DNA of 64,000 nucleotides, from NCBI RefSeq assembly GCF_019458025.1, contig NZ_JAHZUY010000008.1:26566-90565 (forward strand), read 5' to 3'. This stretch comes from Caldovatus aquaticus. GTDB taxonomy: Bacteria > Pseudomonadota > Alphaproteobacteria > Acetobacterales > Acetobacteraceae. A model generated the notes under the pieces. The model was not told where the DNA came from. It made no database searches and saw nothing but the letters and a program-made list of their open reading frames with translations. Positions 10,556-18,601 of this stretch are shown in pieces. A program made the position numbers and the translations under genes. Positions within the stretch are counted from its first letter, which is position 1. Each line of letters begins with the position of its first letter.

Positions 10556-11308
10556 TCACCGGCACGGGCCGAGGCGAAGGTCCTCGACCGCCGCGCGCAC
10601 CCGGCTCCGCGTGTCGTCAGCATCGGTGCCGATCGTGATCTTCACCAGCGGCGGCGGGTCCTGCCCGCCGAAGGCGCGGCGCCAGTCGGCGGCAAGGTCC
10701 ACCCGCTCCTCCACCCAGACGCCGCGCGGCGCCCCCGCAGGCCGCAGCACCCGCACCCGGCCGACGCCGCCGAGCCAGGGATTGGCGAAGAACGGCCCCG
10801 GCTCGCGCCCGCTGCCGCCCCAGACGTAGGTCAGCACGCTGCGCGGCAGGGGCACGCCGTCGCCGGCCAGGGCCTGCGCCGCCGCGTGCTGGGTGCGGAC
10901 CCAGACGCCGGCGCCGGGCGGCCAGCCGTCGAAGCCGACGCTGATCGAGATCGCGCGGTCGTCCCCGCCGCGCCGCGCGAGGTCGGTCGGCGGCGGCCCC
11001 TCCTCCACGCGCCAGCGCCAGCTCAGGCAGGCCGGCCGGCCCGCCAAGGGCCGCCAGACGAAGCCCCCCTCGCCCGGTTCGGCGTGCAGCCACACGCCGG
11101 GCAGCACCGTCGCTCCGCCGGCCTGCAGGCGCAGGGGAAGCGGTCCGAAGCGCGCCGAGGGCATGCCGCGCCAGGCGCCCGCCTGCCAGCCCGCGGCCGC
11201 GAGGTCCGGCGGCGTCGGCAGCCGTTCCGCCGCCGCGGCGAGCAGCGGCGCGAGCGCGGCGAGGCAGAGGGCCGGGGCGGCGGTCGGACGGCGCATCGCG
11301 CGAGACAT
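10556..11308 (-). CDS. DUF3047 exported protein
   Basis: 250 aa. A Sec signal peptide (PTAAPALCLAALAPLLAAAAE) is followed by the DUF3047 pattern: a CLSWRWRVEEGPPPTDL strand, GGDDRAISISVGFD, a central VLTYVWGG strand and the C-terminal VKITIGTDADDTRSRVRAAVEDL. Members are periplasmic beta-rich proteins of unknown function, here with normal length. A second ATG four codons downstream could be the true start. It is divergent from the dienelactone hydrolase gene; the 287-nt gap holds one copy of the palindromic repeat. Confidence 0.8.
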   Translation of the reverse strand: MSRAMRRPTAAPALCLAALAPLLAAAAERLPTPPDLAAAGWQAGAWRGMPSARFGPLPLRLQAGGATVLPGVWLHAEPGEGGFVWRPLAGRPACLSWRWRVEEGPPPTDLARRGGDDRAISISVGFDGWPPGAGVWVRTQHAAAQALAGDGVPLPRSVLTYVWGGSGREPGPFFANPWLGGVGRVRVLRPAGAPRGVWVEERVDLAADWRRAFGGQDPPPLVKITIGTDADDTRSRVRAAVEDLRLGPCR

Positions 11309-11489
11309 ATGGGAAGCGCGCGCGGGGGCGCCGCCCGGAAGGCCGGCCGGGCGCCGGCTTCACATTTCGGCGCGCCGTCGCGCCGGCGCCGCGCTCCCCG
11401 CCGCGGGGCCGGCCCTGCGGCAGCGCGCCGCGCGGGTCGGGGCCGGCTCGGCGCGGCGCGAAGCCTCGGGCCCGGCGCCGGCCGCGCCG

Positions 11490-11532
11490 GCCCCCGGTCC
11501 CGGCCGGTTCCCGCTGTCCGCGATCGGCTCTA
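11490..11532 (-). repeat. Copy A of the palindromic intergenic repeat
   Basis: Read on the minus strand it begins TAGAGCCGATCGCGGACAGC and continues GGGAACCGGCCGGG, matching the better-preserved copies near 23.5 and 56.9 kb for about 34 nt. The distal arm is not preserved. It lies between the divergent DUF3047 and dienelactone hydrolase genes; on the plus strand its end (CTCTAT) would fall about 60 nt before the hydrolase start, so a promoter role here cannot be excluded. Confidence 0.6.
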
Positions 11533-11595
11533 TGTCCCTCCCCACCGTCGCGCGGCAGGCGCGGCGGCCGGGGAGGAGAGCGAGAGGAGAGCGAG

Positions 11596-12297
11596 ATGCC
11601 CGAGATCCGCATCAGCGCCGCCGACGGCAGCGGCGAGTTCGCGGCCTACCTGGCCGAGCCGAAGACGAAGCCGGCGGGCGCGGTGGTGATGATCCAGGAG
11701 ATCTTCGGCGTGAACCGCACCATGCGCGCCCTCTCCGACTGGGTCGCCGAGATGGGCTTCTTCGCCGTCGCCCCCGACCTGTTCTGGCGCCAGCAGCCGG
11801 GCGTGCAGCTCGACCCCGACGCCGGGCAGGAGCAGTGGGAGCGCGCCTTCGCGCTGATGAAGGGCCTGGACCAGGACAAGGCGATCGAGGACCTGAAGGC
11901 GACGCTCGCCGTCGCGCGCCGGCTGCCGGGCGCCAACGGCAAGGCGGCGACCATGGGCTTCTGCCTCGGCGGCCGGCTCGCCTACCGCATGGCGGTGGAG
12001 TCCGACGCCGACTGCAACATCAGCTACTACGGCGTCGGCATCGAGGGTATGCTCGACAAGGCGCCGGCGATCCGCGCCCCGCTGCTGATGCACATCGCCG
12101 AGAAGGACCGGTTCGTCCCGCCCGAGGCGCAGAAGGCGATCCTCGAGGCCCTGAAGGGCCATCCGCTGGTGACGGTGCACGTCTATCCGGGCGTGGACCA
12201 CGCCTTCGCGCGCGTCGGCGGGCATTCCTACGACGCGCGCGCCGCGACCATCGCCAACGGGCGGACCGCGGAGCTGCTGGCGCGGGTCCTGGGCTGA
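11596..12297 (+). CDS. Dienelactone hydrolase family protein
   Basis: 233 aa, an alpha/beta hydrolase of the DLH family. The Cys-Asp-His triad is at Cys123 (GFCLGGR), Asp171 (EKDRFVP) and His202 (GVDHAF), the same numbering I know for the Pseudomonas carboxymethylenebutenolidase. VVMIQEIFGVN is the family's N-terminal loop with the glutamate that interacts with the nucleophile. The likely reaction is hydrolysis of dienelactone to maleylacetate, or of a related lactone. A strong GGAGAGCGAGAGGAG purine run precedes the ATG. No other aromatic ring-cleavage gene is nearby, so the physiological substrate is uncertain. Confidence 0.92.
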   Translation: MPEIRISAADGSGEFAAYLAEPKTKPAGAVVMIQEIFGVNRTMRALSDWVAEMGFFAVAPDLFWRQQPGVQLDPDAGQEQWERAFALMKGLDQDKAIEDLKATLAVARRLPGANGKAATMGFCLGGRLAYRMAVESDADCNISYYGVGIEGMLDKAPAIRAPLLMHIAEKDRFVPPEAQKAILEALKGHPLVTVHVYPGVDHAFARVGGHSYDARAATIANGRTAELLARVLG

Positions 12298-12324
12298 CTG
12301 CCGCCCGGCCTCGCCCGGCGGCAG
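12298..12324 (+). terminator. Stem-loop directly after the dienelactone hydrolase stop
   Basis: An 8-bp perfect stem CTGCCGCC/GGCGGCAG encloses an 11-nt loop and starts on the base after the TGA. No T-run follows. It sits between convergent genes and could end transcription in either direction. Confidence 0.45.
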
Positions 12325-12464
12325 GGTCCTGGCCGGGGGGCGACGGGCGGGCGGGGCCGTGCGGCCGCCCGTCCGCCAAGCCGGCCCGTCAGCCGCCGCC
12401 GCGCCTCGGTCGCGGCCGGCGCCCCCGCTCGCCCTCGCGCTCCTCGCCCTCGCCGCCGGCGCCG

Positions 12465-12905
12465 TCAGCGCCGGGCCCGCCTTCCGTCGCCGTCGCGCTG
12501 GCTCTGCTGCTGCAGCGAGAGCCAGCGCTGCTCCTCGGCGGCACGGGCGGCCTCCGCGGCACGGGCCCGGTAGAAGGCGCCCACCCGCTCGACCAGCGGG
12601 CCGCTGTCGGCATTGCGGTCGTGGGTGTAGGCGAAGACGACCGCGAGCTCGTGCGTGGCGATGCAGCGCACGGTCAGCGTCTCGTCGTTGCGCCAGCCGA
12701 ACACCGCCTGCCGGTCGCCCGAGACGCTGCCGCGGAAGCCCAGCGCCTGCACCGCCGCGAGGCCGATCGCCAGGCATTCCTCCTGGTTGTTGCTGGTCAG
12801 CGACACCCAGGACGTGGAGACCGTGGCCGCGGACGCCGGCAGGGCCAGGGCGAGAACGCCGGCGACGAGGCCCGAACGGTACCGGGACAGGATGGGCGCT
12901 ACCAT
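12465..12905 (-). CDS. Secreted hypothetical protein
   Basis: 146 aa. A signal peptide (SGLVAGVLALALPASAAT) is followed by a compact domain with VSLTSNNQEECLAIGLAAVQALG, GDRQAVFGWRNDETLTVRCIATHELAVVFAYT and a Gln/Arg-rich tail. Two cysteines (in EECLAIG and VRCIA) could form a disulfide. ATG at 12905 is chosen because GGGGGACC lies just upstream; the longer frame from 12956 would run through the AT-rich promoter region. I do not recognise the family; it looks like a small periplasmic protein. Confidence 0.65.
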   Translation of the reverse strand: MVAPILSRYRSGLVAGVLALALPASAATVSTSWVSLTSNNQEECLAIGLAAVQALGFRGSVSGDRQAVFGWRNDETLTVRCIATHELAVVFAYTHDRNADSGPLVERVGAFYRARAAEAARAAEEQRWLSLQQQSQRDGDGRRARR

Positions 12906-12956
12906 GCAGGGTCCCCCAGGGCCGGGCAGGCTCCGAACGAAGCCGTTCATACACAA

Positions 12957-12973
12957 TTCGATCGTGTTCCGGA
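12957..12973 (-). promoter_or_regulatory. AT-rich imperfect palindrome upstream of the secreted protein gene
   Basis: Read on the minus strand the site ACACGATCGAATTGTGT has matching arms ACAC-AT and AT-GTGT. It sits in one of the few AT-rich patches of the window. A TTCCGG - 17 nt - TATGAA pair overlapping it could act as a weak sigma70 promoter. Function inferred from position only. Confidence 0.3.
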
Positions 12974-13148
12974 ACCGGCCCGAGGCGACCCTGGGCTAGC
13001 GGGCCGCCCGGCCGTCCCCGGCGGGAGGGCCGGCTTGCGGCGCGCGCAGGCGAGGCCCGCGGCGGCCACGCGGCCCCGGCCCCTTCGCGCCCCGGCCGGC
13101 CCGGCGTAGAAACCGCCGACCCGGAACGAGGCGACGAGCGACCCCCGC

Positions 13149-13985
13149 ATGACCCCGATCAGCCTGGAGGCCCTGGCCGCCGAGGTGCCGGACGGCGCGC
13201 TGGTGGCGATGCCGCCGGACTACTCCCTGCCCGCCTCCGCCCTCGCCCGCGCCCTGGTACGCCGCGGCGCGCGCGGCCTGCGCCTGCTCGGCGTGCCGAT
13301 CCTCGGCTACGCGGCGGACCTCCTGATCGGCGCCGGCTGCGTGGCCGAGGTCGAGACCAGCGCCGTCACCCTCGGCGAGGCCGGCTTCGCCCCCCGCTTC
13401 ACCGCCGCCGTCCGCGCCGGCACGCTGCGCCTGCGCGACGCCACCTGCCCCGCCATCCACACCATGCTGCAGGCGGCCGAGAAGGGCGTTCCCTTCATGC
13501 CGCTGCGCGGCCTGATCGGCAGCGACATCCTCGCCCACCGCCCGGACTGGAAGGTCGCGCCCAACCCCTTCGCCCCGCCCGGCGCGGAGGACCCGATCGT
13601 CCTGCTGCCCGCCCTGCGGCCCGACATCGCGATCTTCCACGCCGCCATGGCCGACGCCGAGGGCAACGTCTGGGTCGGCCGCCGGCGCGAGATCGCCACC
13701 GCCGCCCACGCCGCGCGGCGCTCCCTCGTCACCGTCGAGCGCGTCGTCGCGGGCAACCTGCTCGAGGACGAGCGCCTCGCCCCCGGGGTGATCAGCGCGC
13801 TCTACGTCGCGGCGGTCGCGGTCGCGGAGCGCGGCGCCTGGCCCTGCGGCCTGCTCGACGCCTACGCCCCGGACGGGGCGCACCTCGCCGAATACGCCCG
13901 CCTCGCGCGCACCGAGGAGGGCTTCCGCGAGTACTGCGCCCGCTACGTCCTCGCCGGCGCCTCCGCCGCGGCCGCCGCCGCATGA
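13149..13985 (+). CDS. CoA-transferase family I, subunit A-like
   Basis: 278 aa, alpha-type subunit of a family I CoA-transferase fold. It keeps the nucleotide-like fold start (VPDGALVAMPPDYSLPASALARALVRRGARGLRLLGVPI), the GAGCVAEVETSAVTLGEAGF segment and the later PLRGLIGSD and FHAAMADAEGNVWVG strand. The A/B pair resembles the IpdAB-like branch known from steroid and ring-cleavage pathways, where the proteins do not transfer CoA in the classical way. The stop overlaps the next ATG by four bases (ATGA), so the pair is co-translated. Confidence 0.85.
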   Translation: MTPISLEALAAEVPDGALVAMPPDYSLPASALARALVRRGARGLRLLGVPILGYAADLLIGAGCVAEVETSAVTLGEAGFAPRFTAAVRAGTLRLRDATCPAIHTMLQAAEKGVPFMPLRGLIGSDILAHRPDWKVAPNPFAPPGAEDPIVLLPALRPDIAIFHAAMADAEGNVWVGRRREIATAAHAARRSLVTVERVVAGNLLEDERLAPGVISALYVAAVAVAERGAWPCGLLDAYAPDGAHLAEYARLARTEEGFREYCARYVLAGASAAAAAA

Positions 13986-14740
13986 GCGCCGCCGCGATCC
14001 GCCCCGAGGAGCGGCTGGCCGTCGCCATCGCCCGCCTGGTCCTCGATCCCGAGGCGCCGCCCGCGCGGCACGTGGCGATCGGCGCCGCCTCGCCGATCCC
14101 GGCCGCCGCCTGCTTCCTGGTGCGCGCGCTCGGCCACCCCCTGCGCGTCTCGCTGCAGCAGCGCCGCACCGCCAACCCGTTCTCGGAGGGCTCGCGCGAG
14201 CTGTTCGACCTCGCCGGGCAGGGGCGCATAGACCTGTTCTTCCTCGGCGGCGGGCAGATCGACGGGCAGGCGAACATCAACCTGATCGGCACCGGCGAAT
14301 GGCCGGGCCGCGAGGCGCGCTTCCCGGGCAGCTTCGGCAGCGCCCTCATGTACTTCCTCACCCCGCGCACCATCCTGTTCCGCGAGGAGCACTCCCCGCG
14401 CGTGCTGGTGCCGCGGGTGGACATCGTCTCCGCCCCCGGCGTCTCGCCGCCCGGCGTGTACCGCCGCGGCACGGCGCAGGCGCTGGTGACGGGGCGCTGC
14501 GTCTTCCGCTTCCACCCCGAGCGCGCGCGCTTCTCCCTGCTGAGCCTGCACCCGGGCGAGACGGTGGAGAGCGTCCGCGCCGCGACCGGCTTCGACTTCG
14601 ACATCCCCGCGCACGTGCCCCCCACGCCCGAGCCGACCGAACAGGAACTCGCCCTGCTGCGCGGCCCGGTGCGCGAGACGATGCTCGAGCCCTATCCCGA
14701 GTTCTGCGCCCGCGTGTTCGACAGGAAATCCGCCGCATGA
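13982..14740 (+). CDS. CoA-transferase family I, subunit B-like
   Basis: 252 aa, beta-type subunit. The region that in true transferases holds the catalytic glutamate (E-N-G) reads FFLGGGQIDGQANINLIGTG, without that motif, as in IpdB-like hydrolases. FPGSFGSALMYFL and the late VTGRCVFRFHPERARF belong to the usual CoA-binding half. ATG start and stop both overlap the neighbours by ATGA. Together with the A subunit it may open or hydrolyse a ring-derived CoA ester rather than transfer CoA; this is an inference from the missing motif. Confidence 0.85.
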   Translation: MSAAAIRPEERLAVAIARLVLDPEAPPARHVAIGAASPIPAAACFLVRALGHPLRVSLQQRRTANPFSEGSRELFDLAGQGRIDLFFLGGGQIDGQANINLIGTGEWPGREARFPGSFGSALMYFLTPRTILFREEHSPRVLVPRVDIVSAPGVSPPGVYRRGTAQALVTGRCVFRFHPERARFSLLSLHPGETVESVRAATGFDFDIPAHVPPTPEPTEQELALLRGPVRETMLEPYPEFCARVFDRKSAA

Positions 14741-15978
14741 CCGACGCGCCTCCCGCCGCCGCCCCACAGGGCAAGGGCCTCGCGAAGTCCCCGGGCGCGC
14801 TCGCCGGGCTCAAGGTGATCGACCTCACCCGCGTGCTCGGCGGCCCCTACTGCACCATGATCCTCGCCGACCACGGCGCCGAGGTGATCAAGCTCGAGCC
14901 GCCGCAGGGCGACGAGACGCGCGACTGGGGCCCGCCCTTCCACGAGGGCGACGCCAGCTACTTCCTCGGCGTCAACCGCAACAAGCGCAGCGTCGGCCTC
15001 GACCTCTCGAAGCCCGCCGGGCGCGAGGTGCTGCTGCGCCTGCTCGAGGGCGCCGACGTGCTGGTCGAGAACTTCAAGCCCGGCAGCATGGAGAAGTGGG
15101 GCCTCGGCTACGAGGAGGTGCTCTCGCGGCGCTTCCCGCGCCTTATCCACTGCCGCGTCTCCGGCTTCGGCGCCGACGGCCCCCTGGGCGGGTTTCCCGG
15201 CTACGACGCCATCCTGCAGGCGATGACCGGCCTGATGTCCATCAACGGCACCGAGACCTCCGGCCCGACCCGGCTCGGCAACCCGGTGGTGGACCTCGCC
15301 ACCGGCCTCTACAGCGCGATCGCCATCCTGATGGCGCTGCACGAGCGCGAGCGCTCCGGCCGCGGCCAGTTCTGCGACATGACGCTGCACGACTGCGGCA
15401 TGGCGCTGCTGCACCCGCACGCCGCCAACTACTTCCTCTCCGGCAAGCGGCCGGTGCCGACCGGCAACCCGCACCCGAACCTCGTCCCCTACTCCAAGTT
15501 CCGCACGAAGACCTGCGAGATCTTCATCGCCGCCGGCAACGATCCGGCCTTCCGCAGGCTGTGCGAGTTCCTCGGCATGCCGGAGGTGGCGCGCGACCCG
15601 CGCTTCGCCACCAACGGCGCGCGCGTCGCCAACCGCGCCGCGCTGACCGAGATCCTGGAGCGCCGCTTCGCCGGGGAGGACGGGCACGAGCTGACGCGGC
15701 GGATGCTCGAGGCCGGCCTCCCCGCCGGCCCGGTGCTGCACGTGGACGAGGCGATGGCCGCGCCGCACACGGCGCACCGCGAGATGGTGGCGGAGATCGG
15801 CTGGTACCGGGCGCTCGGCACGCCGATCAAGCTCTCGCGCACCCCGGGCGGGGCGCGCTCGCTGCCGCCCCGCTTCGGCGAGCACGCGCGCGAGGTGCTG
15901 GCGCGGCACGGCTTCACGGAGGCGGAGATCGAGGCGCTGCGGCGCGAGGGCGTGGTGGTGGAGACGCGGCGCCGGTAG
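14737..15978 (+). CDS. CaiB/BaiF (class III) CoA-transferase
   Basis: 413 aa, normal for the family. The start is fixed by ATGA overlap with the B-subunit gene. Signature features are GLKVIDLTRVLGGPYCTMILADHGAEVIKLE, the NRNKRSVGLDL strand and Asp186 in NPVVDLATGLYSA, which aligns with the catalytic aspartate of formyl-CoA transferase. CoA would move between acyl groups by a mixed-anhydride mechanism. Coupling of a class III enzyme to a class I-type pair suggests activation of an acid followed by processing of the CoA ester. The stop codon is the first base triplet of a palindromic repeat. Confidence 0.93.
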   Translation: MTDAPPAAAPQGKGLAKSPGALAGLKVIDLTRVLGGPYCTMILADHGAEVIKLEPPQGDETRDWGPPFHEGDASYFLGVNRNKRSVGLDLSKPAGREVLLRLLEGADVLVENFKPGSMEKWGLGYEEVLSRRFPRLIHCRVSGFGADGPLGGFPGYDAILQAMTGLMSINGTETSGPTRLGNPVVDLATGLYSAIAILMALHERERSGRGQFCDMTLHDCGMALLHPHAANYFLSGKRPVPTGNPHPNLVPYSKFRTKTCEIFIAAGNDPAFRRLCEFLGMPEVARDPRFATNGARVANRAALTEILERRFAGEDGHELTRRMLEAGLPAGPVLHVDEAMAAPHTAHREMVAEIGWYRALGTPIKLSRTPGGARSLPPRFGEHAREVLARHGFTEAEIEALRREGVVVETRRR

Positions 15979-16110
15979 GGCCGATCGCGGACGGCGCGAA
16001 CCGCCTGGCGGCGGGGACGGGCCGCCGGCGCGCGGATCGCCGCCCCCGTGCCACGGCAGCTGCGGCCGGTTCCCGCTCCCCGGGGCTGCCGCCGTCCGCG
16101 ATCCGCTCGC
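15976..16110. repeat. Expanded palindromic intergenic repeat after the CaiB-type gene
   Basis: The left arm starts at the TAG stop codon (TAGGGCCGATCGCGGACGGC) and the right arm ends GCCGTCCGCGATCCGCTC near 16108. ATCGCGGACGGC (15984-15995) and GCCGTCCGCGAT (16091-16102) are perfect inverted copies 95 nt apart. It looks like the same element as at 23444-23492 and 56877-56924 with an enlarged centre. The remaining gap up to 16314, the end of pssA, is GC-rich and shows nothing else. Confidence 0.6.
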
Positions 16111-16313
16111 GGTCGCGGCGCCCCCCGGCGCGGACATCACCCGCGAGGCTTTCGCGATCGGGCGCGGCGGCGAGGAACGGCGGCGGTTGCGCGAGGCGAC
16201 CCGAGGAGGCGCGCGAGGCCGCGCCTGCGGCCGCCGGCGTCGACGCCAGCCGTCCGCCCGCCGCCTCCCGAAGCCGCCCCGAAGCAGCGGGGCCGCGCGC
16301 CCCGGCGCCGCCC

Positions 16314-17312
16314 TCAGGGCGCGGCGCCGCGCTCCACGACCACGACCGGCTCCAGCATCGCCTCCGCCTCGCGCTTCAGCCGCCGGTAGCTGCGCACCGA
16401 GAAGGGCAGCATGCCGCCGTAGATCAGGCCACCCAGCGCCATCGCCGCCCAGGGATCGGCGATCAGGAAGGCGGCGTAGAGGCCGATGCCGAGCAGCAGC
16501 GGCAGCACCAGCTCGCGCGGCACCTTGAAGTTCTTGAAGCTCCAGGTCGGCAGGGTGCTCACCATGAGCGCCGCCACCACCACCAGCACCAGGCCGACGA
16601 AGACCGGATGCCGCACCGCCTCGGCGAGCGCCGGCATCCCCCACCCGCCGAGCGCGAGCGCCGCGAACAGCGGGAACAGCGCGAGCCCGGCCCCGGCCGG
16701 CGCCGGGACGCCGGTGAAGAAGCTCTGCGCATAGGCCGGCTTCGGCGGCGGCCCGGTCAGCGGCACCGGTCCCGGGGCGTCGAGCGCGGCGTTGAAGCGG
16801 GCGAGCCGGAGCGCGCTGCACACCGCGAACAGCAGGCAGGGGACGAAGCCGAGGCCGCGCCCCTCCTGCATGGTCCAGAGATACATCAGCAGCGCCGGCG
16901 CCACGCCGAAGGAGAGGAAGTCCGCCAGGCTGTCGAACTCCGCCCCGAAGCGCGTGGTCCCCTTGAGCAGGCGCGCCAGCCGGCCGTCGAGCCCGTCGAG
17001 CGCCGCGGCGAAGACGATCAGCCCCGCCGCCGGCTCCCAGCGCGCCTCCAGCGCGAAGCGGATCGCCGTCAGCCCGGCGCAGAGCGCGACCAGGGTGAGG
17101 ATGTTCGGGATCAGGCGGTTGAAGCTCTGCCCCTCGAAGCGCGGGCGGGTGCGCGGTCGCAGGCGGCGGCGCAGGCGGCGGATGCCGATGCCACGGCGCA
17201 CGCCCTCGGCCGCGGTGCCATCGAGGCGCAGGGGCACGCCGCCGCGTCCTTCCGTCCCGGCGCCGCGCCCCTCGCCGCCGCGGTCGCCGGCGCCGCCGCC
17301 GTTGCCGCTCAT
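16314..17312 (-). CDS. pssA: CDP-diacylglycerol-serine O-phosphatidyltransferase
   Basis: 332 aa integral membrane enzyme making phosphatidylserine. The CDP-alcohol phosphotransferase motif is complete: D-x2-DG-x2-AR-x8-G-x3-D-x3-D in the segment DGLDGRLARLLKGTTRFGAE followed by FDSLAD. It is preceded by NRLIPNILTLVALCAGLTA, the usual first helix of the bacterial type II PssA. About eight hydrophobic helices follow. The first 60 residues are a Gly/Arg-rich extension. ATG at 17312 overlaps the psd stop (ATGA), so the two phosphatidylethanolamine genes are coupled. Confidence 0.95.
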   Translation of the reverse strand: MSGNGGGAGDRGGEGRGAGTEGRGGVPLRLDGTAAEGVRRGIGIRRLRRRLRPRTRPRFEGQSFNRLIPNILTLVALCAGLTAIRFALEARWEPAAGLIVFAAALDGLDGRLARLLKGTTRFGAEFDSLADFLSFGVAPALLMYLWTMQEGRGLGFVPCLLFAVCSALRLARFNAALDAPGPVPLTGPPPKPAYAQSFFTGVPAPAGAGLALFPLFAALALGGWGMPALAEAVRHPVFVGLVLVVVAALMVSTLPTWSFKNFKVPRELVLPLLLGIGLYAAFLIADPWAAMALGGLIYGGMLPFSVRSYRRLKREAEAMLEPVVVVERGAAP

Positions 17313-18004
17313 GCGCCCTCCCCGCCCCGCCCGGGCGCGAGTTCGGCGATCACCGTCTCGCCGCCGATCATGGTCTGGCCCTCCGCGACCAGCGGCCGCA
17401 CGCCCTCGGGCAGGTAGAGGTCGGTGCGGCTGCCGAAGCGGATGAGGCCGAGGCGCTGCCCGGCCCGCACCGCCTCGCCCTCGTGCAGGTCGCAGACGAT
17501 GCGCCGCGCGATCAGCCCCGCGATCTGCACCACCGCGAGGTCGCGCCCGTCGGGCAGCGCGATCGCGATGGCGTTGCGCTCGTTCTCCTCCGAGGCCTTG
17601 TCCAGGCTCGCGTTGAGGAAGGCGCCGTGGCGGTAGGCGATGCGCGTCACCGTGCCGTCGGCAGGCACACGGTTCACGTGCACGTCGAAGACGGAGAGGA
17701 AGATCGCCACGCGCCAGCGCGGCGCCGCGCCGAGGCCGAGCTCGGGCGGCGGCGCGGCGGGCGCGATCGAGACCACCTTGCCGTCCGCCGGCGCCACGAT
17801 CACGCCCGGCCGCGGCGGCGGCACCCGCTCCGGATCGCGGAAGAAGTAGAGGCAGAACAGGGTGAAGAGGAGGCCGAGCCAGGCCAGCCAGTCCCCGAGC
17901 AGCAGCCAGCCGAGCAGCATCGCCGCCGCGCCGATCGCGAGGAAGGGATGGCCGGCCGGATGCGGCGGGGCCAGCACCAGCCGCAGGGAATCGCCGAGCG
18001 CCAT
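17309..18004 (-). CDS. psd: Phosphatidylserine decarboxylase proenzyme
   Basis: 231 aa, the short form. A membrane-associating N-terminus (MLLGWLLLGDWLAWLGLLFTLF) precedes the decarboxylase fold with VIVAPADGKVVSI, FLSVFDVHVNRVPADGTV and the self-cleavage site RFGSRTD, where Ser192 would become the pyruvoyl group. It decarboxylates phosphatidylserine to phosphatidylethanolamine at the inner membrane. The downstream pssA start lies inside its stop codon. The proteins should act in sequence, PssA then Psd. Confidence 0.95.
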   Translation of the reverse strand: MALGDSLRLVLAPPHPAGHPFLAIGAAAMLLGWLLLGDWLAWLGLLFTLFCLYFFRDPERVPPPRPGVIVAPADGKVVSIAPAAPPPELGLGAAPRWRVAIFLSVFDVHVNRVPADGTVTRIAYRHGAFLNASLDKASEENERNAIAIALPDGRDLAVVQIAGLIARRIVCDLHEGEAVRAGQRLGLIRFGSRTDLYLPEGVRPLVAEGQTMIGGETVIAELAPGRGGEGA

Positions 18005-18052
18005 GGGCGGCGGTTATGGTGCGTTCACCAGGACCGGACAACCCTGGGCGCC

Positions 18053-18601
18053 ATGCTGATCCCGGCAGATGCGCCGCCGGCCGCGCCGGCCCGGCCGGCG
18101 GAACCGCGCTCCCCCGCTCCCCCGCCCGCCGCGGCCCCGCTGACCCTGGGCCCGTTCGTCGTCGGCGAGGACGGCGTGCTGGCGCCGCGGGCGCCGCATC
18201 GCCACCCGCCGCGCCTGCGCTTCGCCTGGCGCGGCCGGCGCTGCGAGGCCTCGCTCGAGGGGCCCGGGGAGCTGCGGCTGGCCGCGACCGCGGGGCGCAT
18301 CCCCTCGACGGCAGAGGCGGGCGCGGGCGGGCGCGGCGCGGCCTTCGCCGCGCTCGGCGCGCTCGGGCCGACGCTGCCGCCGGGCTGGCGGGTCGCCCTC
18401 ACCCCCGACCATCGCGTGCGCTTCGAGGCCAGGGCACGCCTTGCCGTGCCGGCCACCGCGACCGGCCTGATCGCCGCCCTGGTGGGATTCGCCCTGGCCC
18501 TCGACCCCTACCTGGACCGGCTCGACTCCGCCGGCGCCGGCTGGCCGGCGGCGGAGACGGCCGCCTCCGGCGCGGGCAGGGCGAAGATCTGGCCCGGGTA
18601 G
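18053..18601 (+). CDS. Hypothetical protein, conserved-looking
   Basis: 182 aa. After a Pro/Ala-rich head of about 35 residues there is a compact domain: LTLGPFVVGEDGVLAPRAP, LRFAWRGRRCEASLEGPGEL, GALGPTLPPGWRVALTPDHRV and RLAVPATATGLIAALVGFAL. The pattern of alternating strands and a final helix looks like a small alpha/beta fold; I do not recognise the family. Codon use matches the neighbours. Its last 94 nt overlap the 3' end of the LysM gene on the other strand, which is unusual. Confidence 0.6.
   Translation: MLIPADAPPAAPARPAEPRSPAPPPAAAPLTLGPFVVGEDGVLAPRAPHRHPPRLRFAWRGRRCEASLEGPGELRLAATAGRIPSTAEAGAGGRGAAFAALGALGPTLPPGWRVALTPDHRVRFEARARLAVPATATGLIAALVGFALALDPYLDRLDSAGAGWPAAETAASGAGRAKIWPG

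Noticed and set aside
8598..10565. Long minus-strand frame across the MFS gene
   Set aside because: An alternate-frame shadow of the MFS gene; composition is Arg/Ala-rich noise typical for this GC content.
11490..11532. The palindromic repeat as a promoter family
   Set aside because: Only one of the copies is placed well for a promoter; in three cases it lies immediately after a stop codon, which fits a 3' element better.
12906..12956. Upstream ATG of the secreted-protein gene
   Set aside because: It would add residues encoded in the AT-rich promoter region; the downstream ATG has a better ribosome site and is followed by a normal signal peptide.
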